Of a DNA stretch of 64,000 nt, positions 42,876-52,611 are shown piece by piece. Position numbers and translations under genes: made by a program. Each line of letters starts with the position of its first letter. Positions within the stretch are counted from its first letter, which is position 1. Where the stretch lies: positions 85,888 through 149,887 of the forward strand of contig JASLNT010000057.1 of assembly GCA_030745875.1 (NCBI GenBank), given 5' to 3'. This DNA is from Phycisphaerae bacterium (lineage in GTDB: Bacteria > Planctomycetota > Phycisphaerae > SM23-33). The notes beneath the pieces were generated by a model, which did not search any database, was not told the DNA's origin, and saw only the letters and a list, made by a program, of their open reading frames with translations.

Positions 42876-45584
42876 CGTGAGTCTGATCGTTTCGATTGAG
42901 TATTTGCCTGCTTCCAGCGTGGCGTCTTTGGTTGTGTGGCGCATTTCGGTTGCGTCTTCTTCAATCAGGTTTGTCCGGGCGGCGACCTTTATCTTGAACG
43001 ATGGCGTGATAACCACTTTGGTCTTGGTCTTGCCTTCAGTTTCGTAGAAGCGGACCGCTACGTCGTTGCTGTCTTCAGACTTCTTGACCGCGGTGACTAT
43101 TATGTTGTCGGCTGACACGCTCAGGAACGATTTTGCAGTCGGCAGCTTGCCCGACGGATTGGGCTTGACCGCCACCGGGATCAGCGGATTGTTCGTCGCC
43201 ACACCGCGACGGTAACCGTTGCGCCATCCGCCTGCGTGGGAGTAAATCGAGAAGGTGAACTCATGATCGCCCGGTTGGGTCCAGCAGTGCTTCCAGCGGC
43301 TGCAACTGTACGCAGAGCACAGCAGAACGGGCTGGAGCACGGGGTAGTCCGCCGGTGCGGCGCTGGTGTCCATGTAGTCCCATGCTATCGCCGATGAACC
43401 GATGGTCACGCCGGCTTTCCCGTCGCCTGCGTAGATCCAGTTCTGTATCTCACGCGGCCGGACGGGGGTCTTTCCGCTATTGGCCCGGCGCCACCGCTTC
43501 CATCTCTCCAAATCCGTCTTACGCCACCCGTCGATCTCGGCTTGCTGCTCTTTGGTCAGCTTCACTTCGAACGCCAGTTGACGCTGGATCTCGTCGGTTC
43601 CGATCTCCACCTTTCCGAACGGGACTTCGTAGGCGACGTTCTGAAAGTTCGCGTTCATCGGGAAGGCCAGGCGAATCTGCCTGGCTTCGGTTTCGTCGCA
43701 GTCGCGCATTACGCATGTAAGGTCGATCCGCTTGAGTTCGTTAAAGAGCGCAAGCTGGAACGAGACCTTCCCGCGGGCGGTCGCGACTTCCTTCGACTCG
43801 AAAGCTGTAAACAGCGGACCGCTTGCTTTGCATTTCCAGGATGTGGCGAACACGCCGAGCTTGTCCAGCGGCGCCGCCTCGGGCAGGCGGATGTGCACGT
43901 GCTCGCCGGCGCCCTGACCCTTGTAGACGAAGTCGAGCCACTGGGCGGCTTCGAACTTGTCGGTCTTGAGGAGCTGGCGATTGAGTTTCTTGTCGAAGAT
44001 GGCGGAGATTCCCTGCTTTCCGGGCGTTACGCGGAAAAAATCGTTCTCAAACGGTTTGGACCACGCCGCACCGCGCCTGGCCAGCCCCGTGCCCGGGAAA
44101 ACAGGCTTGCCGAATCTGTGGAGGTAATACGTCGAGTAGCCGAACGCCGGGATGTCTTTAGCGACGAACGCCATCTTATTGTCCGAGGTCAGCTGGCAGG
44201 GGACCTGCTTGTCGGCCTGATCGTAGACCAGATACCAGCTCTGTATGTTGTTCTCGGGAAGCGGGATCTTGACGATATCCGTTCGCGACCAGGAGAGCGT
44301 ATTGAAAACGACGATCGGCGTAGAACCGCTTCTCGAGTCGGTTTTGACCGCGGCGGCCAGGGCGCCCAGCGATTCGTCGAGCATTTCCCGGGCGCTCTTC
44401 CGGGCGTTGGCGTACTTGGTCAGGAAAGTCTTGATGCATTTGTCCGGAGCCATACCGTGGCAGGAGAAGTCAACGTTGCGCCAGCCTTCGAACAGTTTCG
44501 CCGAGGGGTAGGTCTTCCAGTTTCCTTCCGTTACTGCGCGGAAGGCGCTGAACGCCTCTGCGGCGCAGAGCAGCCTGCCGGCGGCCCGCTGGTCGGAGAA
44601 CATTTTATAGTTCGCCGGCGCGCCCTCGTATAACCACTTGTTAGGCCACTCGCCCCGGAGGCTCTTGAACCTGGCGCCCGGAGAGGCTTTGACTTCGTCC
44701 ATCATGTCGGCGAACGTTCCGTACTCCATCGGCGGGAGCTTTTTATCGGCCGCGTGTTTGTTCCAGTTGTCGATTATCTCCCGCAGATTGCGCGGCGGGA
44801 CGCAGTCCTTGCTGATGAGGTGAGGCATGATCGGTTTGATCTTGCGCGTTTTGTATTCGGCGTCCTGGTCGGCGATCCATTTGGTCATGGCGGCCGGATC
44901 GTTCGCGATCCGGGGCGATCCGGGGCGCCAGTGTATGTTGTCGGCGTAGTGATTCATGAAATAACAGAACACGCTGCTTCCGTCGGGCGAGGACCAGTTC
45001 AGGAAATCGGTGCGCACCCCTTCGATGTTCCAACTGCGGGCCAGGTACGCCTTGTCGACGCCGGACTTGCTGAGGATTTGCGGCATCTGGATTGTGAAGC
45101 CGGGCACGTCGGTGTTGTACCAGAGCTTCGTGTCGGCTCCGAACTGCTTCTTGAACCAGCGACGCCCCAGGTACATCAGCCTTGCAAGCTGTTCGCCGGT
45201 GACCAGCGAGGTGTAGGGCATGGCGTAGCCGGCTCCCCATTGGACGCGACGCTCCTTGATGAGCTTCTTTAGCTCGTCGGCGCGGTCGGGATGGAGCCTG
45301 AGGTAGTCGAACAGCCAGACGGTGCACTCGCCGTCGTACTTGAATGTCGGATCGTCGGCCAGGAGCTTCAGGGCGGCGTTGATCTCGTGGTTGGAGCTCT
45401 TCATCTCGCCTTCGTACGAACCGCGGTGCCAACCGAGATCGTGGTGCGAGAGCTGCAGGAGTTTGATCCGCCCGTTTTGGAGATAGTCGACCGACGCGGG
45501 GGGGGCTTTCTTCTGCTCCTGGGCGATCGCGGGAACAGTCAGCATCGCCAGGGCGAGGATTGCGGATGTTACGTTCTTCTGCAT
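42864..45584 (-). CDS. GH38-family alpha-mannosidase, exported
   Basis: 906 residues with a signal peptide (cleavage near AIAQ). GH38 features: the zinc/substrate motif LLQLSHHDLGWH, the nucleophile Asp in WYNTDVPGFTIQMPQIL, and NFxCHGM-like DFSCHGMAPDKC. The C-terminal third is the beta-sandwich usual for the family. It removes alpha-mannosyl residues from glycans, probably in the periplasm. The last codons lie inside a long direct repeat that is copied 1.6 kb away. Confidence 0.88.
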   Translation of the reverse strand: MQKNVTSAILALAMLTVPAIAQEQKKAPPASVDYLQNGRIKLLQLSHHDLGWHRGSYEGEMKSSNHEINAALKLLADDPTFKYDGECTVWLFDYLRLHPDRADELKKLIKERRVQWGAGYAMPYTSLVTGEQLARLMYLGRRWFKKQFGADTKLWYNTDVPGFTIQMPQILSKSGVDKAYLARSWNIEGVRTDFLNWSSPDGSSVFCYFMNHYADNIHWRPGSPRIANDPAAMTKWIADQDAEYKTRKIKPIMPHLISKDCVPPRNLREIIDNWNKHAADKKLPPMEYGTFADMMDEVKASPGARFKSLRGEWPNKWLYEGAPANYKMFSDQRAAGRLLCAAEAFSAFRAVTEGNWKTYPSAKLFEGWRNVDFSCHGMAPDKCIKTFLTKYANARKSAREMLDESLGALAAAVKTDSRSGSTPIVVFNTLSWSRTDIVKIPLPENNIQSWYLVYDQADKQVPCQLTSDNKMAFVAKDIPAFGYSTYYLHRFGKPVFPGTGLARRGAAWSKPFENDFFRVTPGKQGISAIFDKKLNRQLLKTDKFEAAQWLDFVYKGQGAGEHVHIRLPEAAPLDKLGVFATSWKCKASGPLFTAFESKEVATARGKVSFQLALFNELKRIDLTCVMRDCDETEARQIRLAFPMNANFQNVAYEVPFGKVEIGTDEIQRQLAFEVKLTKEQQAEIDGWRKTDLERWKRWRRANSGKTPVRPREIQNWIYAGDGKAGVTIGSSAIAWDYMDTSAAPADYPVLQPVLLCSAYSCSRWKHCWTQPGDHEFTFSIYSHAGGWRNGYRRGVATNNPLIPVAVKPNPSGKLPTAKSFLSVSADNIIVTAVKKSEDSNDVAVRFYETEGKTKTKVVITPSFKIKVAARTNLIEEDATEMRHTTKDATLEAGKYSIETIRLTPEK

Positions 45585-46217
45585 TAGAGTCTCCGGTGAA
45601 TAATAGCTATGCTCCCCTCCCTCGCGGGTGTGAACGATAATAGCAGAATGGCTCGAAAAACGCCACGCCGCGCCGTGTAAGCTCCGGGCCGATGCGTGAT
45701 GAAGAATCGGCGTCCTGACGCCTTGGATTTCGCAATCGTGGTCAATATTGTTCCATGTTGGCGGCGTAACACCTTGCTGTTACGGATGTTGACCGCCTGT
45801 GAAGCGCAACGCGGCGTCAAGTGAAATGTTAAGGAAAGCCCAAGGCGGACGATGTCGCCATAACCGCTTGGTATATAGGCGGATACAGTAATTAGCGGGG
45901 GCTGCTGGTTGCGCATGACGCCTTGGGAGGCAGGTTCACAGTTTCATCGCAGCAGCCGGGCCGGATCGAGCTGAACCACGCCCGATCGCCCGGCGGGAGG
46001 TGTGCTGTAAGTATTGATGGTGCATACGACTACGTTGATTATCCGTACGTGTTGCGATGCGGGAATCACCGATCTGTTCCCGGATCGTCTCGGGCGGGAA
46101 GTGTGAACCATTTGTGAACTACTGGCCGATCGTAGTGGATTGGCTCAAGAATTCCAGTAGGGATTTCCGATATAAGCTAAGCCGAATGGAATCAGGCTGG
46201 GTATTGAAAGTAGTATC
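45585..46217. other. Large intergenic region, little recognised
   Basis: About 630 bp upstream of the GH38 gene. A 110-codon minus-strand frame (45584-45916) has no recognisable domain. It is less GC-rich toward 46150. I see no tRNA, repeat or clear promoter. Confidence 0.3.
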
Positions 46218-46316
46218 ATGGAACGAGTTTTTTCAGTAGTGGCAGGCATCACAGAAGCACTTGTATTTGCAGCAATTGCCGTTGCGATGATCACTGTAGT
46301 ATGGGTTGCGCTTTAA
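46218..46316 (+). CDS. Possible 32-residue membrane peptide
   Basis: ATG 46218 opens a frame reading MERVFSVVAGITEALVFAAI and then AVAMITVVWVAL before TAA. It is one uninterrupted hydrophobic helix after a short charged N-terminus, as in single-span small proteins. The ribosome site is weak (only GAAAG, 8 nt upstream). It could be chance, but the composition differs from the flanking non-coding DNA. Confidence 0.35.
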   Translation: MERVFSVVAGITEALVFAAIAVAMITVVWVAL

Positions 46317-46383
46317 AGGGTTGGGATACTGCGGACGGGTCTTCAATCGGGCCCATCCGCCAACATCAATCCCCTTGTTAAGC

Positions 46384-47130
46384 TCATTCGTACTGAGCGA
46401 CGATCTGCAGTAATTCTGTCAAATCTGCGATGACATGGTCAGGCGCGACGCGCTTTGGCTTGCGGCGCTTCTGTAGGCTTCTAAGCACGGTGATCATTCC
46501 CGCCCGGTGAGCTCCGAGTATGTCGGCTTTGGGCGAATCCCCGACGAACAGCGCGTTGTCTGCGCTCAGTTCCTCTTCCTCCAGAGCCAACTGGAATATC
46601 TTCTGGTTTGGTTTGCGGAATCCAACTTCGCTGGAATAGACCCGCGTTCCGATCAGATCGCCCAGCGAGACGAGGTCCAGATGGCGGTCCAGGACGGCTC
46701 TGGGCAGGAACGTATTGCTGACCAGAGCGAGTTTCAAGCCCTTTTTGACCAGTGCTTTAAGAGTTTCCTTCGCTTCGGGTACGACGGTGGCCGCTTTGCT
46801 TAACGGTTTGTAGAATCGCCAAGCCAGCTCAAGTCCTTCCGCCTCAGTGAGTTCGTATCCCCATTTGCGGGCGAAATGCGACATTATGTCCAGAGAATTG
46901 AATTCTCTTCCGGTTACGCGCGACTTTATGTAGTTCCACCGAATAGCCCACAATTGGCGGAAATGGAACTTGCGGAACCCCGGGACGGACTTTCCGAGCT
47001 CCTTGAGATACGCATAGCCCAACTCTGCGCCCTGACGGAACATCGCAGTCATACTTACGTGTGCGAAATCGATCAGCGTGTCGCCCAGATCGAACAGGAT
47101 GCCTTTAACTTTGCGGCCCATATGAAGCAA
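46384..47130 (-). CDS. HAD-superfamily hydrolase
   Basis: 248 residues. The four HAD motifs are visible: GILFDLGDTLIDF (nucleophile position Asp with a Gly-Asp in place of DxD), LALVSNTFLP, the Lys in GFRKPNQKIF, and LFVGDSPKADILGAHRAG. A helical cap lies at about 20-110. The FDLGDTL form is common in phosphatases of the L-2-haloacid dehalogenase type. Met 4 (47121) is an alternative start; no clear ribosome site separates them. Substrate unknown. Confidence 0.88.
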   Translation of the reverse strand: MLHMGRKVKGILFDLGDTLIDFAHVSMTAMFRQGAELGYAYLKELGKSVPGFRKFHFRQLWAIRWNYIKSRVTGREFNSLDIMSHFARKWGYELTEAEGLELAWRFYKPLSKAATVVPEAKETLKALVKKGLKLALVSNTFLPRAVLDRHLDLVSLGDLIGTRVYSSEVGFRKPNQKIFQLALEEEELSADNALFVGDSPKADILGAHRAGMITVLRSLQKRRKPKRVAPDHVIADLTELLQIVAQYE

Positions 47131-47297
47131 TGCTAACGTATCGCATCGTCCGGCGCCAACCTCGAATTATTTGCCTGGAGAAATACGAAAAAGCATCTTG
47201 AAATCACCCCTACTGGGACGATACTATGGCTGGTGAAATGAAGATCCTCGCTGCTTTGCGGGGATGGGACAATCTATAGTGTGAAGAGGAGCAAAGT

Positions 47298-47468
47298 ATG
47301 ACCTATGTAATTTCTGATCAATGCACAGCATGCGGTTCGTGCATGGATTCCTGCCCCGCAGAAGCGATCAAGGAAGGGGACCCCAAGTACACGATCGACC
47401 CTGATCTGTGCATCGATTGCGCAAGCTGCGTTGACGCCTGCCCGGTTGAGGCTATCAGCGAAGAGTAA
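47298..47468 (+). CDS. 2[4Fe-4S] ferredoxin
   Basis: 56 residues with two classic CxxCxxCxxxCP clusters: CTACGSCMDSCPAEAI and CIDCASCVDACPVEAI. Only the usual clostridial-type ferredoxin core is present. GAGGAG (47286-47291) lies 6 bp before the ATG. It is a low-potential electron carrier and could supply the activase at 21028-21813, though they are not linked on the chromosome. Confidence 0.95.
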   Translation: MTYVISDQCTACGSCMDSCPAEAIKEGDPKYTIDPDLCIDCASCVDACPVEAISEE

Positions 47469-47492
47469 TACCCGAGCATCGAATCCCCCAGC

Positions 47493-47521
47493 GGGCCGTC
47501 GGGCGATAAACCCGGCGGCCC
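47493..47521 (+). terminator. Terminator of the ferredoxin gene
   Basis: An 11-bp stem (GGGCCGTCGGG with CCCGGCGGCCC, one G-T wobble) closes a 7-nt loop and is followed by GTTCTTTG. It starts 25 bp after the ferredoxin stop. Confidence 0.7.
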
Positions 47522-47744
47522 GTTCTTTGCGCTTTATGCAATTGCGGAGGTAATTTGCGCGTTACTCCAGGTGGGTGATAAAGGTATAATGGGTTGGCGA
47601 AGCAAGGGCGTGCGAGGCCCGACCGGGCGGTCGACGCCTGGAACAATTACTGGTTTCCTGCGTCTAAGTTACTGTCTCCCGGGCATCGTAAAACCCGGGA
47701 ACACGCGAGTTAAACCAGTAACCAAAAGCGAATACGAGGACCAG

Positions 47745-50735
47745 ATGCGCAAAAGCCTGATTACCTCAATTGCATCGGAAGTGTTTCTGGCGGTGGTGCT
47801 TATAGTATCCATGCCGCAAGGACTACAGGCCCGCCCTGAACGGATGGCGACCACCGCCCCAGCGACCAGGCCGGCGACACGACCGGCGACCCAGCCGGCG
47901 ACACAACCGGCCGACGCCCTCGATGCGGCGCGGAAGCTGTTCTTAAAGGGCGATTACGCCGGGGCCGAACGCTTATACGCAAAGGCCCTGACCGAAAAGA
48001 AATCCCGCATCTCCGCCGCCATAGGGCAGGCAAGAGCCCTGGGATCGCAGGGAAAGTACGCCCTGGCCAAGAAGGCCCTTATCGCCATATCCGACACCGC
48101 CGGCGACGATCCGAAGTGGCGGACGGCCGCCGCGGTCGCCCTGTCGCAACTTGGCGAATACGCCGATGCGCTGAAGCATGCGACAAAGGCTCATAAACTC
48201 CGTCCGGACTGGGCTCCTGCGATTCTTATCCGGGGGCGCCTGCTGGAAACGCTTGGACGGAAAGCTCAAGCCAAGACCGTATACGATTCGATGTCGATCG
48301 TGGTCAGCAACAGCGCCTATCGCAAGAACGCCGAGCAGCTTGTGGCCGTCGGGCTGATTCTCGATCGATACGTAATCCTCACCGGGCAGAAGGCGTCCGG
48401 ACAGGCGGACAATATCTTCAACAACTACATCCGTCGTGCGTATGAGGAAGTAGATTCGCGGTACTGGCCCGCACACGTAGCCGCGGGCATGTTCGCTTTG
48501 TCAAAGCATCGCGCAAAGACTGCAGTTACGGAGTTCAGGCTGGCGTTGAAGCAGAATCCGCGCTGCGCCGACGCCATGGTCGGTTTGGGAGCGGGCGCGC
48601 TGTCGTCCTGGCGGTTCGAGACGTGCATCAAGTACTCCGACTCAGCCCTCAAGATAAATCCCAATCACGCCGATGCGCTCCTGCTGAAAGCGGTCTGCAT
48701 GATGCAATGGCGCAAATTCGACATGGTGGAACCGTTCATCAAGAAGGTCCTCAAGACCAATCCCAACCATCTTGAGGCGCTGTCGCTGGGGGCGGCGCTG
48801 CAGACTCGCAGGTGGAAGCCCGACCTGGCCAAACCCTACATCGCCGCCGCGGCGAAGGTGAACGATCACTATTCGGGCATGCCCAACACGATTGGGCAGT
48901 GGTTGGCGGCCGGAAGACAGTTCAAACAGGCCGAAATCCACTATCTTAAGGCTATTGAACTGGCGCCCGAACTCGCCGGCCCGGTGACCAATCTGGGCTT
49001 GCTTTACATGCAGACCGGCGAGGAGGACAAGGCCTTTAAGACGCTGAAGAAGGCCCATGAACTGGACGACTTTCGCGCAGACGTGGTTAACTACCTGAAG
49101 ATCCTCGACAAACTTGAGAAGTTTCTTGTCAAGGAAACCGATCACTTCATTATCAAGGTTGACGGTCGATACGATGCGGTGCTCCTGGACCTTGTAGCCG
49201 ACTACATGGAGGAGATTTACGAGGAGATCTGCGACGACTTCGACCACCAACCGCCCGGAAAGACTATCATCGAATTCTTCCCCGTGCACAGCGAGTTTTC
49301 CGTTCGACTTGCGGGCAAGGGATGGGTGGGCACCATAGGAGCCTCAACCGGTAAGGTTATCGTGATGGTCGCTCCCAACAAGAAGCGATCTCCGCAGTTC
49401 GGCACATTCAACTGGTCGACCGTGTTGAGGCACGAGTACACTCACAGCGTCACGCTGTCGGCCACAGACAACCGCATCCCGCACTGGTTCACTGAATCCT
49501 GTGCCGTGTGGGAGCAGCCCGATAGGCGCAACTACGATGCGGTCAGGCTGTTGGTGGCGACCACTCGGAGGGGCAAGCTGTTTCCCGTTGAAGAACTCGA
49601 CTGGGGCTTCATCAGACCAAAACGACGGACCGACAGGTCTCTGGCGTATGCGCAGGCCGAGTGGATTATGGAGTACATAATCGAGACCAGGAAGTACCCG
49701 ACCATATTGGCGATGCTGAAGGGATTCCGCGACGGATTGACGCAGAAGGAAGTCTTCTCAAAGATACTCAAGACCACCGAAAAGCAGTTCAATAAGGACT
49801 TTGCGGTCTGGGCGAAGAAGCAGATCACCCAGTGGGGCTATCCGAGCGACCCTCCGCCCGACCTCCGGAAAGCCCAGGCCCAACTCGCAGCGGCCAAGAA
49901 GTCCGGCGACAAGAAGGCCCAGGCCGACGCCCAGGCCAAAGTCGCCGTAGCCTGGTACTACAGCCCCATGCCCGGCGGCACAAAGTACGCGAAAGCCCAC
50001 GCAGCGGCGCAGGCGGCGCTGAAGCTGAACCCCGAGCAGGTCAAGGCCCTGGCGGTTGTAGCGCTTTACCAGCTCAGCAAGAAGAAGCACGATGATGCGA
50101 TCAAGACCGCCAACAAGCTTGAGAGTCTCAATCACAAATCGCGCACCGCGCCGAGAGTGTTGGCTGAGTGCTATCTAGCCAAGCGCAACTGGCCTCAGGC
50201 GATCTCTTCGCTGGAGTTGCTTAAGCAGCGCATGCCGCTTGATCCCTGGCCTTACGAGCAGTTGGCGGGCAAGTATGTCCAGATGGGTCAACCGAAAAAA
50301 GCGCTTCCCAATCTTATCGAGTTGCACAGGCGCACGCTGAAAGATCCCAAATACGCACGCCAGATCGCCGACATCTGTCTTGCGGCTGAAGACGACGCCC
50401 AGGCGCTGCAGTACTTCAAGCAGATCGTGCGGATCAATCCCTACGAAGCCAGCGCCTATGAGGCAATGGCCTCGATACACCGTTCGGCCGGTCATTACAA
50501 CAAAGCCATCGCCGCCATCGCGTCTGTCTGCCTGCTCGAGAAGGACTCAGCCGACGCCTGGACGAAAATGGCAATGATGCGATATCTCGCCGGGCGCGCA
50601 AATCGCAGCATCGAAGAACTCCAACGCGCCGACAAAGCCGCCGACAAGGCCCTGGCGATCGATTCAGGCAGCCAGGCCCGAAGGGTCAAACTGATGATCG
50701 CGGCGGCTATGGAGTCGATTAAGGAAGACAGCTAG
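47745..50735 (+). CDS. TPR protein with Zn-peptidase (MA-like) domain
   Basis: 996 residues from ATG 47745 (GAGGA just upstream). A signal peptide (1-29) is followed by a Thr/Pro-rich linker (ATRPATRPATQPATQPAD), at least eight TPR units (about 60-440), and a gluzincin-like domain with HEYTH (LRHEYTHSVTL) and WFTESCAVWE. A second TPR block (about 720-990) closes it. This is like periplasmic or surface TPR proteases of the Peptidase_MA type. It is 2 bp before the MazG-like gene, hence co-transcribed. Substrate unknown. Confidence 0.85.
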   Translation: MRKSLITSIASEVFLAVVLIVSMPQGLQARPERMATTAPATRPATRPATQPATQPADALDAARKLFLKGDYAGAERLYAKALTEKKSRISAAIGQARALGSQGKYALAKKALIAISDTAGDDPKWRTAAAVALSQLGEYADALKHATKAHKLRPDWAPAILIRGRLLETLGRKAQAKTVYDSMSIVVSNSAYRKNAEQLVAVGLILDRYVILTGQKASGQADNIFNNYIRRAYEEVDSRYWPAHVAAGMFALSKHRAKTAVTEFRLALKQNPRCADAMVGLGAGALSSWRFETCIKYSDSALKINPNHADALLLKAVCMMQWRKFDMVEPFIKKVLKTNPNHLEALSLGAALQTRRWKPDLAKPYIAAAAKVNDHYSGMPNTIGQWLAAGRQFKQAEIHYLKAIELAPELAGPVTNLGLLYMQTGEEDKAFKTLKKAHELDDFRADVVNYLKILDKLEKFLVKETDHFIIKVDGRYDAVLLDLVADYMEEIYEEICDDFDHQPPGKTIIEFFPVHSEFSVRLAGKGWVGTIGASTGKVIVMVAPNKKRSPQFGTFNWSTVLRHEYTHSVTLSATDNRIPHWFTESCAVWEQPDRRNYDAVRLLVATTRRGKLFPVEELDWGFIRPKRRTDRSLAYAQAEWIMEYIIETRKYPTILAMLKGFRDGLTQKEVFSKILKTTEKQFNKDFAVWAKKQITQWGYPSDPPPDLRKAQAQLAAAKKSGDKKAQADAQAKVAVAWYYSPMPGGTKYAKAHAAAQAALKLNPEQVKALAVVALYQLSKKKHDDAIKTANKLESLNHKSRTAPRVLAECYLAKRNWPQAISSLELLKQRMPLDPWPYEQLAGKYVQMGQPKKALPNLIELHRRTLKDPKYARQIADICLAAEDDAQALQYFKQIVRINPYEASAYEAMASIHRSAGHYNKAIAAIASVCLLEKDSADAWTKMAMMRYLAGRANRSIEELQRADKAADKALAIDSGSQARRVKLMIAAAMESIKEDS

Positions 50736-50737
50736 AC

Positions 50738-51043
50738 ATGACAGATTCCCCCCAGGGTTCGCCCGGCCGAGCCGGTGACGTGACGATTAGAGAGTTTCAG
50801 GACTTCATTCTCAACCAATACGGGAAACGTGACTCCGAGCGCGGAACGCCCGGAACGTTCATGTGGTTCATAGAGGAGGTCGGCGAGCTGGCGACCGCAC
50901 TGGCTGGAGACGATCAGGCAAACAAGGAAGAGGAGTTCGCCGACGTACTGGCCTGGTTGAACACGCTGGCGAACATCAACGGTGTGGATCTGACCGCCGC
51001 GGTCGAGAAATACACCGTAAGAGGGGTCGAAGGAACCAAGTAG
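50738..51043 (+). CDS. MazG-like nucleotide pyrophosphohydrolase
   Basis: 101 residues of the all-alpha NTP-PPase fold. The acidic metal-binding motif is FIEEVGELATAL and EEEFADVLAWL, giving the EExxE...ExxD pattern. It likely hydrolyses a (deoxy)nucleoside triphosphate for nucleotide-pool cleaning. Family members with a single MazG domain of this size are common. Unknown reason for pairing with the TPR protease. Confidence 0.85.
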   Translation: MTDSPQGSPGRAGDVTIREFQDFILNQYGKRDSERGTPGTFMWFIEEVGELATALAGDDQANKEEEFADVLAWLNTLANINGVDLTAAVEKYTVRGVEGTK

Positions 51044-51241
51044 GTCCGCGGTCAATATCCAACAGAACAACAAGCAACGTCCAATTTCCAGGTAACGGCG
51101 ACGATTGCGGCGTCAGGAGTCTTGACGTTACTTGTGGCTTGGGCGTTTCTTGTCGGCTGTTGAATGTTCGCCTCTATCCGTTTCCCCAAAGTAATCGCCC
51201 GCGCATTGACACCGCCCCCAAGCGCATGCATACTTGGGCCT

Positions 51242-52603
51242 ATGGGCATACTTTTGGATACTATTTACGCTGCGGCGATTATCGTACTCAGTCCGTGGTG
51301 GCTTTATCGGATGATTCGGTACGGGCGATACCGCGACGGAATCGCCGAGCGGTTTGGCGCGTCGCCCGTTCGCTACGGATTGCAGCCGGTGATCTGGCTT
51401 CACGGAGTGTCGCTGGGCGAAGTTAACGCTCTTGTCTCGGTCGTGCGCGAGCTTCATTCGCAGCTGCCCGACTATCGCGTAGTGATCTCCACCAGCACGG
51501 ATACGGGAATGGCCGGAGCCCACAGGCTGTTTGCTCCGGCGCACACCGTGTTTCGCTGGCCGTTGGATTTCTCGCTGGTTGTGAGACGCTCGCTTAACCG
51601 CGTGCGCCCGGATCTCGTGGTGTTGATGGAGGGCGACGTCTGGCCGAATTTTCTCTCCGCGTGCAATCGTCGCAAGATACCGGTTGTCGTGGTCAACGGG
51701 CGTATGAGTCCCGACAAGGGCTATCCCGGATACAAGAAGCTCGGTCCGCTGGCCGGTCGCCTGTTTAACCGTCTGACGGCAATTGGCGTACAGAACGAAA
51801 CGTACGCCGACTGCTTCCGGAAACTGGGCGCCAAGAGCGAGAAAGTTCGCGTGACGGGCATGATGAAGTTCGATACGGTTGAAGTAGCTGATAGTCTGCC
51901 CGGGCAGGATGAACTCGCCGCCGCGCTGGGGATCGACAGCGCCGACAGGCTGATAGTCGCCGGCGGGACCGGACCGGGTGAGGAGAAGCTGCTGTTGGAT
52001 GTATTTGGGAAACTGCAGGCCGACGGGAAGCATCCGTCGGCGCGACTGGCGATTGTGCCCCGCAAGCCCGAACGATTCAACGAAGTTGCAAAACTGATCT
52101 CAGACAGCGGTTCTGCGCTGATACGTCGCAGTGAACAGCCCGATGGTTCGACCGCGACAGGTTCCAAAGACGCTGTAATACTCGGCGATACGATGGGTGA
52201 GCTTAGGAAGTTCTACGCGCTGGCGTCTTGCGTGTTCGTCGGCAGATCGCTCGTACCGATGGGCGGTTCCGATATGATAGAAGCCGCCGCGCTCGGCAAG
52301 CCCACCGCGTTCGGGCCCCATACGTTCAACTTTCCCCAGGCCGACGACCTGGCGGCCAGCGGATGCGCCAGAGTCGCCGATCAGGATGAACTGGTCGATC
52401 AACTGTCCCGATGGCTGAACGATCCGTCAGCCGCCGAACAGGCCGGACAAGACGCCCAGCAGCACGTGCTTTCCCAGCAGGGCGCCACCCGTCGCAATGT
52501 TGAAATGATCTGCGGTGTGCTTAATCGTTCGCCCGCACTGGCGCCCGGCGGGATCGCAACCGACGTGATCCTCGACGAAGGTCGAACCTCGACGGAGAAT
52601 TAA
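51242..52603 (+). CDS. waaA: 3-deoxy-D-manno-octulosonic acid transferase
   Basis: 453 residues from ATG 51242. An N-terminal membrane anchor (ILLDTIYAAAIIVLSPWWLY) precedes the GT30 glycosyltransferase: WLHGVSLGEVNALV with the catalytic Glu, MEGDVWPNFL, and the C-terminal GGSDMIEAAALGKPTAFGPH donor site. It adds Kdo to lipid A precursor on the inner membrane face, so the organism should make LPS. 8 bp separate it from proB. Confidence 0.93.
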   Translation: MGILLDTIYAAAIIVLSPWWLYRMIRYGRYRDGIAERFGASPVRYGLQPVIWLHGVSLGEVNALVSVVRELHSQLPDYRVVISTSTDTGMAGAHRLFAPAHTVFRWPLDFSLVVRRSLNRVRPDLVVLMEGDVWPNFLSACNRRKIPVVVVNGRMSPDKGYPGYKKLGPLAGRLFNRLTAIGVQNETYADCFRKLGAKSEKVRVTGMMKFDTVEVADSLPGQDELAAALGIDSADRLIVAGGTGPGEEKLLLDVFGKLQADGKHPSARLAIVPRKPERFNEVAKLISDSGSALIRRSEQPDGSTATGSKDAVILGDTMGELRKFYALASCVFVGRSLVPMGGSDMIEAAALGKPTAFGPHTFNFPQADDLAASGCARVADQDELVDQLSRWLNDPSAAEQAGQDAQQHVLSQQGATRRNVEMICGVLNRSPALAPGGIATDVILDEGRTSTEN

Positions 52604-52611
52604 CAACGAAA

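Noticed and set aside
43542..44633. 363-codon plus-strand open frame
   Set aside because: Antisense to the GH38 mannosidase, with no recognisable motif.
45584..45916. 110-codon minus-strand frame upstream of the GH38 gene
   Set aside because: No ribosome site, no domain, basic composition typical of non-coding GC-rich DNA.
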